Source: an uncultured Campylobacteraceae bacterium (GTDB taxonomy: Bacteria > Campylobacterota > Campylobacteria > Campylobacterales > Arcobacteraceae). From it: a stretch of DNA of 36,411 bases. The stretch covers positions 1 through 36,411 of the forward strand of contig CAKZOX010000018.1 of NCBI GenBank assembly GCA_937138295.1, written 5' to 3'. Under the pieces are notes generated by a model. That model worked only from the letters and a program-made list of their open reading frames with translations. It had not been told where the DNA came from and made no database searches. The position numbers and the translations under genes are program-made. The first letter of the stretch is position 1; each line of letters starts with the position of its first letter. Of this stretch, positions 8,425 to 16,485 are shown in pieces.

Positions 8425-8448
8425 CAAATAAATTAACTAATTTATTTG
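8425..8448. repeat. perfect 11-2-11 inverted repeat, operator candidate
   Basis: Arms CAAATAAATTA (8425-8435) and TAATTTATTTG (8438-8448) are exact inverted copies with a 2-base centre. The repeat begins at the last base of a possible -10 (TATAAC, 8420-8425) and ends 15 bases before the ATG of the receiver-like gene. That is where a repressor would block transcription initiation. The rest of the 245-base interval 8219-8463 is very AT-rich, and I see nothing else defined in it. Confidence 0.55.
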
Positions 8449-8463
8449 ATTAAGTGAGTTAAT

Positions 8464-8871
8464 ATGAAAAATAATATAAAAAACAAAAAAATTCTTTTTT
8501 ATGAAAAAATTTTAGAAAATAACATGAAAAAAGCAAAGTTATATGATAATGTATTTGAAGCAGAAAAAATAATTTATGTTAATGATTTTGATTCTGCCAT
8601 CTCATATTTAGAAAAAGATAAAATAGATATTCTTTTAATTGAAACGGGTAATATTAATGAAACTATTTCAAATCAAGTATTTGATATGAGAAATAGATTT
8701 CCAAATATAATTATAGTGGTTTTATCAATAACTCATAATTTAAATCTAAAAAGAGATTTTTTAGAAATTATTGATTTATATATAAAAAGACCAACTACTC
8801 CATTTTTTGTTTTAAATGAGTTAACACAATATTTAGAAGTTTATGAATCAAAACCTGAAGTTAGTTCATAA
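8464..8871 (+). CDS. receiver-like protein without phospho-accepting Asp
   Basis: A 135-residue protein with the alternating beta-alpha pattern of a CheY-type receiver domain and no output domain. The third strand reads KIDILLIETGN, where a normal receiver has ...DLVLLD...; thus Glu60 stands at the position of the phospho-accepting Asp. The fourth strand (IIIVVLSITHN) keeps a Ser/Thr, and DLYIKRPTTPFF keeps a Lys-Arg-Pro resembling the conserved KP. The N-terminal acidic pair is reduced to one Glu (FYEKI, E14). Glu at this site can mimic phosphorylation in some receivers (established knowledge), so a constitutively active or phosphorylation-independent adaptor is inferred. It ends in an 11-base convergent overlap with the zinc-ribbon gene. 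The family call is by fold pattern only. Confidence 0.6.
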   Translation: MKNNIKNKKILFYEKILENNMKKAKLYDNVFEAEKIIYVNDFDSAISYLEKDKIDILLIETGNINETISNQVFDMRNRFPNIIIVVLSITHNLNLKRDFLEIIDLYIKRPTTPFFVLNELTQYLEVYESKPEVSS

Positions 8872-9064
8872 AATATGTAACAACTCCCATTACAATTAGA
8901 ACTAAAGCTAAAGCTGAGAATATATCCTTTAGAGTTACTGTTGGATTTAAAATACCGCAATATGGACATTGTCTTCTTTTTGGTTCTATTTCTCTTTTAC
9001 AGTTTTTACATGGTACAAGTTTACTCAAAAAATTAGTCCTTTTAGTATCTTCAATTTTTTTCAT
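8861..9064 (-). CDS. small zinc-ribbon membrane protein
   Basis: A 67-residue protein with two CxxC pairs (C19/C22 and C33/C36, in CKNCKREIEP and CPYCG), which form a zinc-ribbon-like knuckle, followed by one C-terminal transmembrane helix (about 46-65). The ribbon is expected in the cytoplasm, with the tail anchored in the inner membrane. Similar short zinc-ribbon plus membrane-helix proteins are widespread and uncharacterised. Its last 11 bases overlap the end of the receiver-like gene on the other strand. Start context is moderate; the ATG is the only suitable one. Confidence 0.7.
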   Translation of the reverse strand: MKKIEDTKRTNFLSKLVPCKNCKREIEPKRRQCPYCGILNPTVTLKDIFSALALVLIVMGVVTYFMN

Positions 9065-9146
9065 ATAATACTCAAAATTCTCTTTATAAATATTTCAAAT
9101 TGACATATAAAAAGCTAAATAGAAAATATTTTTATAAAATACAACT

Positions 9147-10436
9147 ATGTTTATGCACTTAGATTTAGATTGTTTTTTTGTTTCAGCACATAGAACTCTT
9201 GATAAAACTTTAGAAGGTATCCCTGTTGCAGTTGGAGGAAGAAGCAACTTGAGTATTTTTTCAAATGAAAAAAAGAATAGAAATATATCTTCAAATAGTG
9301 GAGCATTTGTAGGAAATATTTTAACAAATGAAGCAAATAGAAGTTTTGAAAATTACTTTACAAATGGTGATGGTATAGTAAGAGGAATAGTGACAACATC
9401 TTCTTATGAAGCAAGAAGATTTGGTGTAAAGACAGCTATGAGAGTTAGTGAGGCATTAAGTTTATGCCCAAATTTAAAAGTATTACCACCAAACTATCCT
9501 TTATATCATGATTTATCCCATAAATTAAAGGTACTTTTACAAAAAGAAGTTCCCTTAATTGAACAATTTTCAATTGATGAATTTTTTGTTGATTTAAGGG
9601 GATATAAAACTGAAGATGAAGCTTTAGAGTTTGCTTTTTATTTAAAAGAAAAAATTAAAGATGAATTAGATTTACCAATTTCAATTGGTGTTTCATATAC
9701 TAAATATTTATCTAAACTTTTAACAGAATATGCCAAACCTGAAAATGTTAAGTTTGTTAAAAAAGCTGATATAAAAGATTTTATAAAAGATATTAGTATT
9801 GATGATTTTCCTGGAATTGGTAAAGGCTTTAGTTTAAGACTTAAAAAAAATGGTATACGAAAATTAGGGCAAGTTGAACAAAATAAAGAGCTTTTTTATA
9901 GTTGGAAAAAACCAGGAATTGAATTATATAATAGAATTTGTGGTGAAAATGATTATGAATTAAAAGTTGAAAGTAAAAAAAAATCAATAGGTATAAGTAG
10001 AACTTTTGATAGTGTGAATAACAGAGATGAAATTAAAAGAAGAATTTCTATTTTATGTAGATATTTAACTTTTTTAGTTGAGAAAGAGAAATTTAATCCT
10101 CAATCATACTATTTGAAATTTAAGTATGAATCAAATATAAAAGTCAAAGATACTATTAGAGTACATAGCACATTTAATGAGTTTGATTTTAGAAAAAAGA
10201 TGATTGAAATGTTTGATAGATTAGATAATCATAGAAGTCATGGGATTATATTTTTGAATTTAAGTGTTTATAATTTTATTGAAAAAAACAACTATGTTAA
10301 TAATCTTTTTTCCTTGGAAGAAGATAAAAAGAAAAGAGACTTATCAAATCAAATTCAAAAACTAAGAACTAAATATGGAGTAGATATTTTAAAAAGTGCT
10401 AGTGAAATGCAAGATATAATAGATAAAAAAAGATGA
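9147..10436 (+). CDS. dinB: Y-family DNA polymerase (DinB/Pol IV-like) with insertion
   Basis: Translesion DNA polymerase of the Y family. The palm carboxylates are visible: D6 in MHLDLDCFF, and D144/E145 in SIDEFFVDL. SYEARRFGVKTAM is the conserved finger segment, PISIGVSYTKYLSKLLTEYAKP the palm end, and DDFPGIGKGFSLRLKKNGI the helix-hairpin-helix of the thumb; a little-finger domain follows. The protein is 429 residues, against about 350 for E. coli DinB. The excess is mostly an extra Asn/Ser-rich block at about residues 33-77, between AVGGRS and RGIVTTSSYEAR, where usual family members go directly on. The C-terminal end differs from the beta-clamp motif QLxLF and is not obvious. There is no clear Shine-Dalgarno; an ATG at 9153 is an alternative start. 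Confidence 0.88.
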   Translation: MFMHLDLDCFFVSAHRTLDKTLEGIPVAVGGRSNLSIFSNEKKNRNISSNSGAFVGNILTNEANRSFENYFTNGDGIVRGIVTTSSYEARRFGVKTAMRVSEALSLCPNLKVLPPNYPLYHDLSHKLKVLLQKEVPLIEQFSIDEFFVDLRGYKTEDEALEFAFYLKEKIKDELDLPISIGVSYTKYLSKLLTEYAKPENVKFVKKADIKDFIKDISIDDFPGIGKGFSLRLKKNGIRKLGQVEQNKELFYSWKKPGIELYNRICGENDYELKVESKKKSIGISRTFDSVNNRDEIKRRISILCRYLTFLVEKEKFNPQSYYLKFKYESNIKVKDTIRVHSTFNEFDFRKKMIEMFDRLDNHRSHGIIFLNLSVYNFIEKNNYVNNLFSLEEDKKKRDLSNQIQKLRTKYGVDILKSASEMQDIIDKKR

Positions 10437-10458
10437 TTAAATTTCATCATCTTTTTTT
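10425..10458. terminator. bidirectional terminator made of two gene ends
   Basis: A perfect 13-base inverted repeat, AAAAAAAGATGAT (10425-10437) and ATCATCTTTTTTT (10446-10458) with an 8-base loop, spans the stop codons of the convergent polymerase and MscS genes. On each strand a run of T ends the hairpin, so it should terminate both transcripts. It also encodes the last residues of both proteins. Confidence 0.85.
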
Positions 10459-12221
10459 ACATGAATAGTTTGTGTTGGATATGCAAATTCACAGTTGTTT
10501 TTTTCTACTAATTCAGATATTTTAATCATAACATCCTCTTTTGTTTTTAACCATTCTTCCCAATCTGGACTTTTAGAAAAACAATAGATTAAGATATTTA
10601 TAGATGAACCTGCATACTCATCTAAATATACAAGTAAAGTTTTTTTGATACCTCTTAAATCTTCATGTTTAATCACATCAAATTGTCTTTTTTTGTCAAG
10701 AATTGTATTTTCATCATTTGCAATATCAGGATGCTTAACAAGCATATTATGAATGTCATTTTTTAGATTTACAATATCTTGCATTTTACATTCATATGTA
10801 ATTCCAAGGCTCATCTTAATTCTTCTACCTACTATTCTTTTTGACCAGTTTAATATATGGGCATTTGCTATTTCAGTATTAGGAACGGTAATTAAAGCAT
10901 TATCAAAAGTTCTGACTCTTGTTGTTCTCATTCTTATATCAACAACAGTTCCTTCAAAACTATCTGTTCTTATCCAATCCCCTTGAGAAAAAGAGTTATC
11001 TGTCATTATATTTAAAGATGCAAAGAAGTTTGCAAGTGTATCTTTAGATGCTAAAGCAATAGCGATACCCCCAACTCCAAGTGAAGCAGCGATTGCTTTA
11101 ATATCAATTCCTAACTGAGAAAATAAGAATAAAATTACAATTAATATTAGAATAACTTTTAGAATTCTAAGAATAAATACAATCATCTCTTTTCTAACAT
11201 TAGGGTATTTTTCTAATAGTTTTTTAGCATAAATACTAATACTATTATCAGTGATTTTATAGAAAATCCAAGTAAATACAGCCATATAAATAGTATTTAT
11301 CCAAGGTGTTAATTGAGATATTAAAACTGTATCATCTACTAAAATTAAAATAGAAATTTGTATTGCTAAGGTGTATAAAATAAACTGTAATGGAGTGTGA
11401 AAACCTTCTTTTAATAAGGCATCAAAATCATATAATTCTTTATTTATAACTTTTGATAAAAACTTAGATAAATAGTTTATAAACATTGTAATAATTTTTG
11501 TATTAACGAGTCTAAAAAATAACAGTATAAATAAAACAACTAAAAATTCTCCAACTGTAATATTTAAATAATGGTCGCTAACTTTTGATATAGGCTTTAT
11601 AAACTCTTGTGTATCAACTTTTTTAATAATGTATTGCAAGTTAAATTCATCTATAAAAAAGTTTGATTTTCTAAAGGTATTTATGTTGTTTTGTAGATAA
11701 TTTAATGCAAAAGTTTGCTTATTTATAAGATTGTAAAGATTTGTGTAATTTTCACTAAAGGCCTTTGATATGTTGCTATCTATATCTTTATTTTCTAAAT
11801 AAATTTTTGTGTACTTATCAAGGTTTACAGACTTTACATGTTCTAGATTTTTTGTTATTAAATCCTCAAAATAGTTTTTTTCTTTGTAATCATTTATAGC
11901 ATTTGTGATATCTATTAAAGTTAATTCAAATTCTTTATTAAGCTTTAATATTTCAATCTCTACTTCATCTCTAAAAGCTGCAAGTTGATTGTTTTGTTTT
12001 TTATTGATCGAAACCTTTGACTGAAGATAATTTATAGTTTCATTTAATTCATTTATATTAGTTGGATTGTTTAAATAATGATTATTAGAGATATTTTTTA
12101 TTATCTCCTTAGAATAGTCATTATTGAGTTTTATTTGTTCTTCAATATTTGTTGAAGTTGTTTCATCATTTGAAAATGAAGCACTAAATAAAATAGAAAT
12201 AATAAGTAATAATTTAAACAT
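10437..12221 (-). CDS. MscS-family mechanosensitive channel with long periplasmic domain
   Basis: Inner-membrane channel that releases solutes on hypo-osmotic shock. The protein (594 residues) has a signal peptide (1-17), a charged, helical, coiled-coil periplasmic region (about 20-205), several transmembrane segments (about 220-385) and the MscS core. The core includes the pore helix and upper beta domain (LGVGGIAIALASKDTLANFFASLNIM, then GDWIRTDSFEGTVVDIRMRTTRVRTFDNALITVPN) and the lower alpha/beta domain that forms the side portals. The Gly/Ala-rich pore helix is typical of MscS. It is larger than E. coli MscS (286 residues) and resembles the YbdG/YnaI or MscK-like size class, though the N-terminal domain is its own. 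It converges with the polymerase gene and shares its terminator. Confidence 0.9.
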   Translation of the reverse strand: MFKLLLIISILFSASFSNDETTSTNIEEQIKLNNDYSKEIIKNISNNHYLNNPTNINELNETINYLQSKVSINKKQNNQLAAFRDEVEIEILKLNKEFELTLIDITNAINDYKEKNYFEDLITKNLEHVKSVNLDKYTKIYLENKDIDSNISKAFSENYTNLYNLINKQTFALNYLQNNINTFRKSNFFIDEFNLQYIIKKVDTQEFIKPISKVSDHYLNITVGEFLVVLFILLFFRLVNTKIITMFINYLSKFLSKVINKELYDFDALLKEGFHTPLQFILYTLAIQISILILVDDTVLISQLTPWINTIYMAVFTWIFYKITDNSISIYAKKLLEKYPNVRKEMIVFILRILKVILILIVILFLFSQLGIDIKAIAASLGVGGIAIALASKDTLANFFASLNIMTDNSFSQGDWIRTDSFEGTVVDIRMRTTRVRTFDNALITVPNTEIANAHILNWSKRIVGRRIKMSLGITYECKMQDIVNLKNDIHNMLVKHPDIANDENTILDKKRQFDVIKHEDLRGIKKTLLVYLDEYAGSSINILIYCFSKSPDWEEWLKTKEDVMIKISELVEKNNCEFAYPTQTIHVKKDDEI

Positions 12222-12283
12222 AAAAATAGCCTTGAAATCTTTTTGTAATAATATCTAATATTTAGTTAGAAAGGCTTTTGTAA

Positions 12284-12305
12284 TATAATAATTTTTGTGT
12301 ATAAT
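12284..12305 (+). promoter_or_regulatory. -10 candidates before the hydrogenase genes
   Basis: Two perfect TATAAT hexamers (12284-12289 and 12300-12305) lie 45 and 29 bases before the small-subunit ATG. Neither has a clear -35, so which is used cannot be decided. AGGA (12324-12327) is the Shine-Dalgarno, 6 bases before the ATG. No operator-like repeat was seen. Confidence 0.4.
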
Positions 12306-12333
12306 TGACTAATACTAGAAATTAGGATTTGTT

Positions 12334-14775
12334 ATGAATATTGTAATTATTGGTGGAGGAATTTGTGGTGTTTATGTTGCTAATAAACTATTAAAAAAAG
12401 ATAGCAATTACAATATTACTATTCTTTCAAAAGAGAAGTATAAACCCTACGATAGAATACACTTGTGCTCTTTATTTAATGAAGAGACTAAAATAGATGA
12501 TATTACTTTAAAATTAAAGAAAAAAGTGAACTTACAACTAGAAGAAGAAGTTACTGATATCTTTCCATCATCTAAAAGTGTAATTACAAGAAACCATTCA
12601 TATAAATATGACAAATTAATAATAGCCACAGGCTCAAATCCTAATTCACCATTTAATTTAGCTGCCATAGAAAACGCATGTACATTTAGAAGTGTAGATG
12701 ATGCTTTATTTATAAAAAATAATATTGAAAACAAAAATGTAGTTTTAGTTGGAGTTGGACCAATTGGACTTGAACTATTAGATACTTTATCAAAGTGGGA
12801 TAAAGCAAATTCAGTTCATATTTTGTCAAGGGGAGATCATTTATATTCAAAAGATATAGATAACTCAGGAATAAAACTTATGAATGATATTTTTGAAAGT
12901 AATCCTAAAATAAAAGTTTCATTTAGAGATGAAATTGTTGATAAGACAATTGAAAATAATTATATTACAAAAATAAAAACTAAAAAAAGAGAAATAGAAA
13001 ATCCCTTTATAGTTTTTGGAACAGGAATTAGTCCAAATATAGATTTTGCAAGGGCAAGTTTAGAAACTCAAAAGGGTATCTTAGTTGATGAACATATGCA
13101 AAGTAGCAATAAAGATATTTATGTAGTTGGGGAAGCTGCACAAGTTAGAAGTGATGGATTTATTGCAGGAAGAGTTAAAGAGTGTACAAATCAATGTGAT
13201 GTGGCAATTTCTCATATAATAGGAAAAGATGTTAGCTTTAAACATTATGCTTCAATTGATTCATTAAAAGTAGGGTCATTTTTATTAGCTGATGTAACAA
13301 GTGTGAATTATGAAGCTAATAATATTGATAATGAAACATTTATAATCTCATCAAAAAAAGATAAAAGATTAGATCAATATATTATTAATAACAACAAATT
13401 AGTTAGGTTTATAGGAATTAATACAAATATAGATATTTTACATTTACAAGAGATTATAAAAGAGAATAAAGATATTGATGCGAACTATTTTTACAACAAT
13501 AGACTTTTATCTCAAAAGGGTAGGTTAATTTGTTCTTGTATTCCAACCCATGAATCTGAATTAATTGATATTATAAAAGAAAATGCTGTTTGTAGTTTTT
13601 CAGAATTAAGTAGTTATTCAAAAGTTGGAAAAGTTTGTGGAAGATGTAAACATGATATTGTAAATCTTATTAATAGTACAGATGTTGATAAAGAATTAGC
13701 TAAAAAACTAAAAGAAGAAAAAGAGAACAAAAAAGTTGAAAAAGAACTAAAAAAAGTAAAATCTAGAATTGATAAATATAATAAACTTCATCCTGCAAAT
13801 GAACTTGATGAATCAAATTTAAAAGCAGCACTAGAGTCATTTGATAAAACAAAAGATTTTAATGCTTGGCTTTCCATGATAACAGCTAGAATGAATCTTC
13901 ATCCAAAGTTTGAAAGTACCGTTGAAAAAGGAATAAAACAATTAAATAAAATTCCTGTAATTTGGCTTGAGTTAAGTGATTGTACAGGTAATTCAGAAAG
14001 CTTTATTAAAACTGCTAATCCAACAGTTGAAGAGCTTATATTAGATTATATATCTTTAGATTATCATGAACTTTTAATGACTTCAAGTTCTCACCAAAGT
14101 GAAACTGTATTAGATGAAATCATAAAAAATGACAAGGGTAAATATATACTTTTAGTTGAAGGTGCTGTTCCTTTAGGAATGGATGGTAAGTTTTTAAGAA
14201 TAGGACCTAAAGGTGAAACAGGAATTGATTTATTAAAAAGATGTGCTAAAGATGCAGCTGCAATTATAAGTGTAGGAAGTTGTGCCTTTGATGGTGGAGT
14301 AGTTGCTGCAAATACAAATCCAACGGGTGCAGTTGGTGTTGCTGAAGCTTTAAATAGAAAGGATGTAATAAATCTTCCTGGATGTCCTACAAATCCTATA
14401 AATATAGTAGGGACAATATTACATTATCTAATGTTTGAAGAATTTCCAAAACTTGATGATAAAAATAGACCTCTTTGGGCTTATCAACATAGAATTCATG
14501 ACAACTGTGAAAGAAGAGGTCATTATGATAATGATGAGTTTGTTTTACAGTGGGGTGATGAAGGAGCTAAACAAGGATGGTGTTTATTTAAAATGGGATG
14601 TAAAGGACCATATGCTAATTTAAATTGTTCTTTAGTTAAATTCAATGAAGGAACAAGTTGGCCTGTTCAATCAGGACATGGATGTTTTGGATGTGGACAA
14701 GGTAAAATAGCCTTTGATACATATGCTACTCAACGACCTTTAGAAAATGTAGAACAAAACACAAGTGAGGACTGA
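12334..14775 (+). CDS. hupS: [NiFe] hydrogenase small subunit fused to FAD/NAD(P)H oxidoreductase and BFD domain
   Basis: An 813-residue cytosolic fusion. Residues 1-320 form an FAD/NAD(P)-dependent oxidoreductase of the NirB/rubredoxin-reductase kind: GGGICG at 7-12, LIIATGSNP, a second dinucleotide motif GVGPIG, and the FAD-binding GEAAQ. Residues 395-445 form a BFD-like [2Fe-2S] domain (C400/C402, C435/C438). A charged helical linker follows (455-540). From about 540 it is a hydrogenase small subunit. Proximal-cluster ligands are C550, the Cys in GSCAFDGG and the Cys in LPGCPTNP, but the CxxC partner is Asn553. Distal (HDNC, GWCLFKMGC) and medial (NLNC, HGCFGC) ligands are present. No Tat signal is seen, so it acts in the cytoplasm. 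Electrons from H2 probably pass by the Fe-S clusters to FAD and NAD(P) or another carrier. The large subunit starts 1 base after the stop. Confidence 0.88.
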   Translation: MNIVIIGGGICGVYVANKLLKKDSNYNITILSKEKYKPYDRIHLCSLFNEETKIDDITLKLKKKVNLQLEEEVTDIFPSSKSVITRNHSYKYDKLIIATGSNPNSPFNLAAIENACTFRSVDDALFIKNNIENKNVVLVGVGPIGLELLDTLSKWDKANSVHILSRGDHLYSKDIDNSGIKLMNDIFESNPKIKVSFRDEIVDKTIENNYITKIKTKKREIENPFIVFGTGISPNIDFARASLETQKGILVDEHMQSSNKDIYVVGEAAQVRSDGFIAGRVKECTNQCDVAISHIIGKDVSFKHYASIDSLKVGSFLLADVTSVNYEANNIDNETFIISSKKDKRLDQYIINNNKLVRFIGINTNIDILHLQEIIKENKDIDANYFYNNRLLSQKGRLICSCIPTHESELIDIIKENAVCSFSELSSYSKVGKVCGRCKHDIVNLINSTDVDKELAKKLKEEKENKKVEKELKKVKSRIDKYNKLHPANELDESNLKAALESFDKTKDFNAWLSMITARMNLHPKFESTVEKGIKQLNKIPVIWLELSDCTGNSESFIKTANPTVEELILDYISLDYHELLMTSSSHQSETVLDEIIKNDKGKYILLVEGAVPLGMDGKFLRIGPKGETGIDLLKRCAKDAAAIISVGSCAFDGGVVAANTNPTGAVGVAEALNRKDVINLPGCPTNPINIVGTILHYLMFEEFPKLDDKNRPLWAYQHRIHDNCERRGHYDNDEFVLQWGDEGAKQGWCLFKMGCKGPYANLNCSLVKFNEGTSWPVQSGHGCFGCGQGKIAFDTYATQRPLENVEQNTSED

Positions 14776-14776
14776 T

Positions 14777-16471
14777 ATGGAAAGTAAATTAAAAAAAATA
14801 GTAATCGATCCTGTTACAAGAATTGAAGGTCACTTAAGAATAGAAGTTGAGGTTGATGAAAATAATATTGTTCAAGAAGCTTGGGCAAGTGGTCAACTTT
14901 TTAGGGGAATTGAAACAATATTAAAGGGAAGAGACCCAAGAGATACAGGACTAATTGCTCAAAGAATATGTGGAGTTTGTACAAATTCTCACTATAGAGC
15001 TTCAATTGCAGCTAGTGAAAATGCCTATGATATTAAAATACCTAAAAATGCTAAAATTATTAGAGATTTAATCTCTTTAAGTCTTTTTATTCAAGACCAT
15101 ATAGTTCACTATTATCATTTACATTCACTTGATTTTGTTGATGTTGCAAGTGCCACTAAAGCAGATGCCCAATTAGCTTTAGATGAAGCTTATGATTATT
15201 GTGAAAAGCCATACAAAAATTCATTAGCACATTTACAATATGTAAAAGAAAAAATTACAAATTTTGTAAAAGCTGGAAGAATGGGTTTGTTTGCAAATGG
15301 TTATTGGGGACACAATGCTTATAAATTTACACCTGAGCAAAATTTAATTCATATGAGTCATTATTTAGAAGCTTTAGAAATCCAAAGAGAAGTTGCTAAA
15401 GCAGTTGCTATTTTTGGAGGTAAAAATCCTCATCCACAGTATTTAACTGTTGGAGGTATTACAAGTGTTGCTGATATCTTAAATCCACAAAGAATTAATG
15501 ACTTTGTTTTTATTTTAAAAAATGCCCATGATTTCATAAAAAGAGCTTATATTCCTGATATGAAAATGCTTGTAAAAGTTTATAAAGATGATATCAAAGA
15601 AAAAAAAGGTAGAGGCCTTAGTAATTTTATGTCAGTTGGTGGATATAGTTTTTCAAATGATATTGAGCTTTTTGAAAGTGGTGTAATTAGAGATTTTGAT
15701 TTAGAAAATATTGAAGAGTTTGATATAAATAAAGTAACTGAAGAAGCATGTAGAGCATGGTATGAAAATGATGAAAAAGTCTATCCTTCTAAGGGAGAAA
15801 CAAAACCTTTTTATACTGATTTAAATGAAGATGGCACTTTAAAAACACAAGGGAAATATTCTTGGATAAAAGCTCCAAGATATGATTCAATAGCTATGGA
15901 AGTGGGTCCATTATCAAGAATGCTAGTGGGTTATGCTAAAAATTCAAAAGTAATAAAACCATATATGCAAGAGTTTATGGAAGAAAATGATTTGGAAATT
16001 TTAGATTTTGCAACGGCTATTGGTAGAAATGCAGCTAGAGCAATTGAGTCTTTGATTTGTTGTGAATTTATATTTGATTTTACAAATGATTTAATTGAAA
16101 ATTTAAAATACTATGATGAAGAGACTTGGACAAAATTTGATTTTGATAAACTTCCTTCTAAGGCAAATGGATATGGATTATTTGAAGTACCAAGGGGAGT
16201 TTTATGTCACTTTGTAAATATAGAAGATAAAAAAGTATCAAACTATCAAGCTGTAGTTCCTACTACTTGGAATGCATCATCAAAAGACGAATTTGGGAAT
16301 AGGGGTTCTTATGAAGAAGCATTACTTGGTCTGAAAATAGAAGATTTAGAAAAACCCTTAGAGGTGTTAAGGGTTGTTCATTCATTTGATCCATGTATTG
16401 CTTGTGCTGTTCATATAATAGATACAAATAAAAAGGATTTAGGAGTTTTTAAAGCAGGTAAAATTTTTTAG
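14777..16471 (+). CDS. hupL: [NiFe] hydrogenase large subunit
   Basis: Catalytic subunit holding the Ni-Fe(CN)2CO site. The four nickel-ligating Cys are in RICGVC (C65, C68) and DPCIACAVH (C540, C543). His546 is followed by 18 residues, the C-terminal peptide normally removed by a hydrogenase-specific protease, so this is a catalytic subunit; H2-sensing HupV types lack it. PVTRIEGHLRIEV at the N-terminus is the conserved start of the family. I chose the ATG at 14777 (564 residues): GAGG at 14767-14770 is 6 bases upstream, while the GTG at 14765 lies inside the small-subunit gene and adds nothing conserved. The 564-residue length fits cytosolic group 2 enzymes. No hyp maturation or protease genes are in the window, so they must lie elsewhere. 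Confidence 0.94.
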   Translation: MESKLKKIVIDPVTRIEGHLRIEVEVDENNIVQEAWASGQLFRGIETILKGRDPRDTGLIAQRICGVCTNSHYRASIAASENAYDIKIPKNAKIIRDLISLSLFIQDHIVHYYHLHSLDFVDVASATKADAQLALDEAYDYCEKPYKNSLAHLQYVKEKITNFVKAGRMGLFANGYWGHNAYKFTPEQNLIHMSHYLEALEIQREVAKAVAIFGGKNPHPQYLTVGGITSVADILNPQRINDFVFILKNAHDFIKRAYIPDMKMLVKVYKDDIKEKKGRGLSNFMSVGGYSFSNDIELFESGVIRDFDLENIEEFDINKVTEEACRAWYENDEKVYPSKGETKPFYTDLNEDGTLKTQGKYSWIKAPRYDSIAMEVGPLSRMLVGYAKNSKVIKPYMQEFMEENDLEILDFATAIGRNAARAIESLICCEFIFDFTNDLIENLKYYDEETWTKFDFDKLPSKANGYGLFEVPRGVLCHFVNIEDKKVSNYQAVVPTTWNASSKDEFGNRGSYEEALLGLKIEDLEKPLEVLRVVHSFDPCIACAVHIIDTNKKDLGVFKAGKIF

Positions 16472-16485
16472 AAGTATTATAGGAA

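Noticed and set aside
9100..9138. TTGACA and TATAAA as the dinB promoter
   Set aside because: TTGACA is perfect, but the -10 candidate at the right distance is poor (AAAATA), and TATAAA is 27 bases away, too far for sigma70.
12447..12734. Antisense open frame inside the hydrogenase small subunit
   Set aside because: The plus strand codes for a clearly recognisable FAD domain here; the antisense frame has no ribosome site and no known motif.
14765..14776. GTG start of the hydrogenase large subunit
   Set aside because: It lies inside the small-subunit gene and adds four residues not conserved in the family; the ATG at 14777 has GAGG 6 bases before it.
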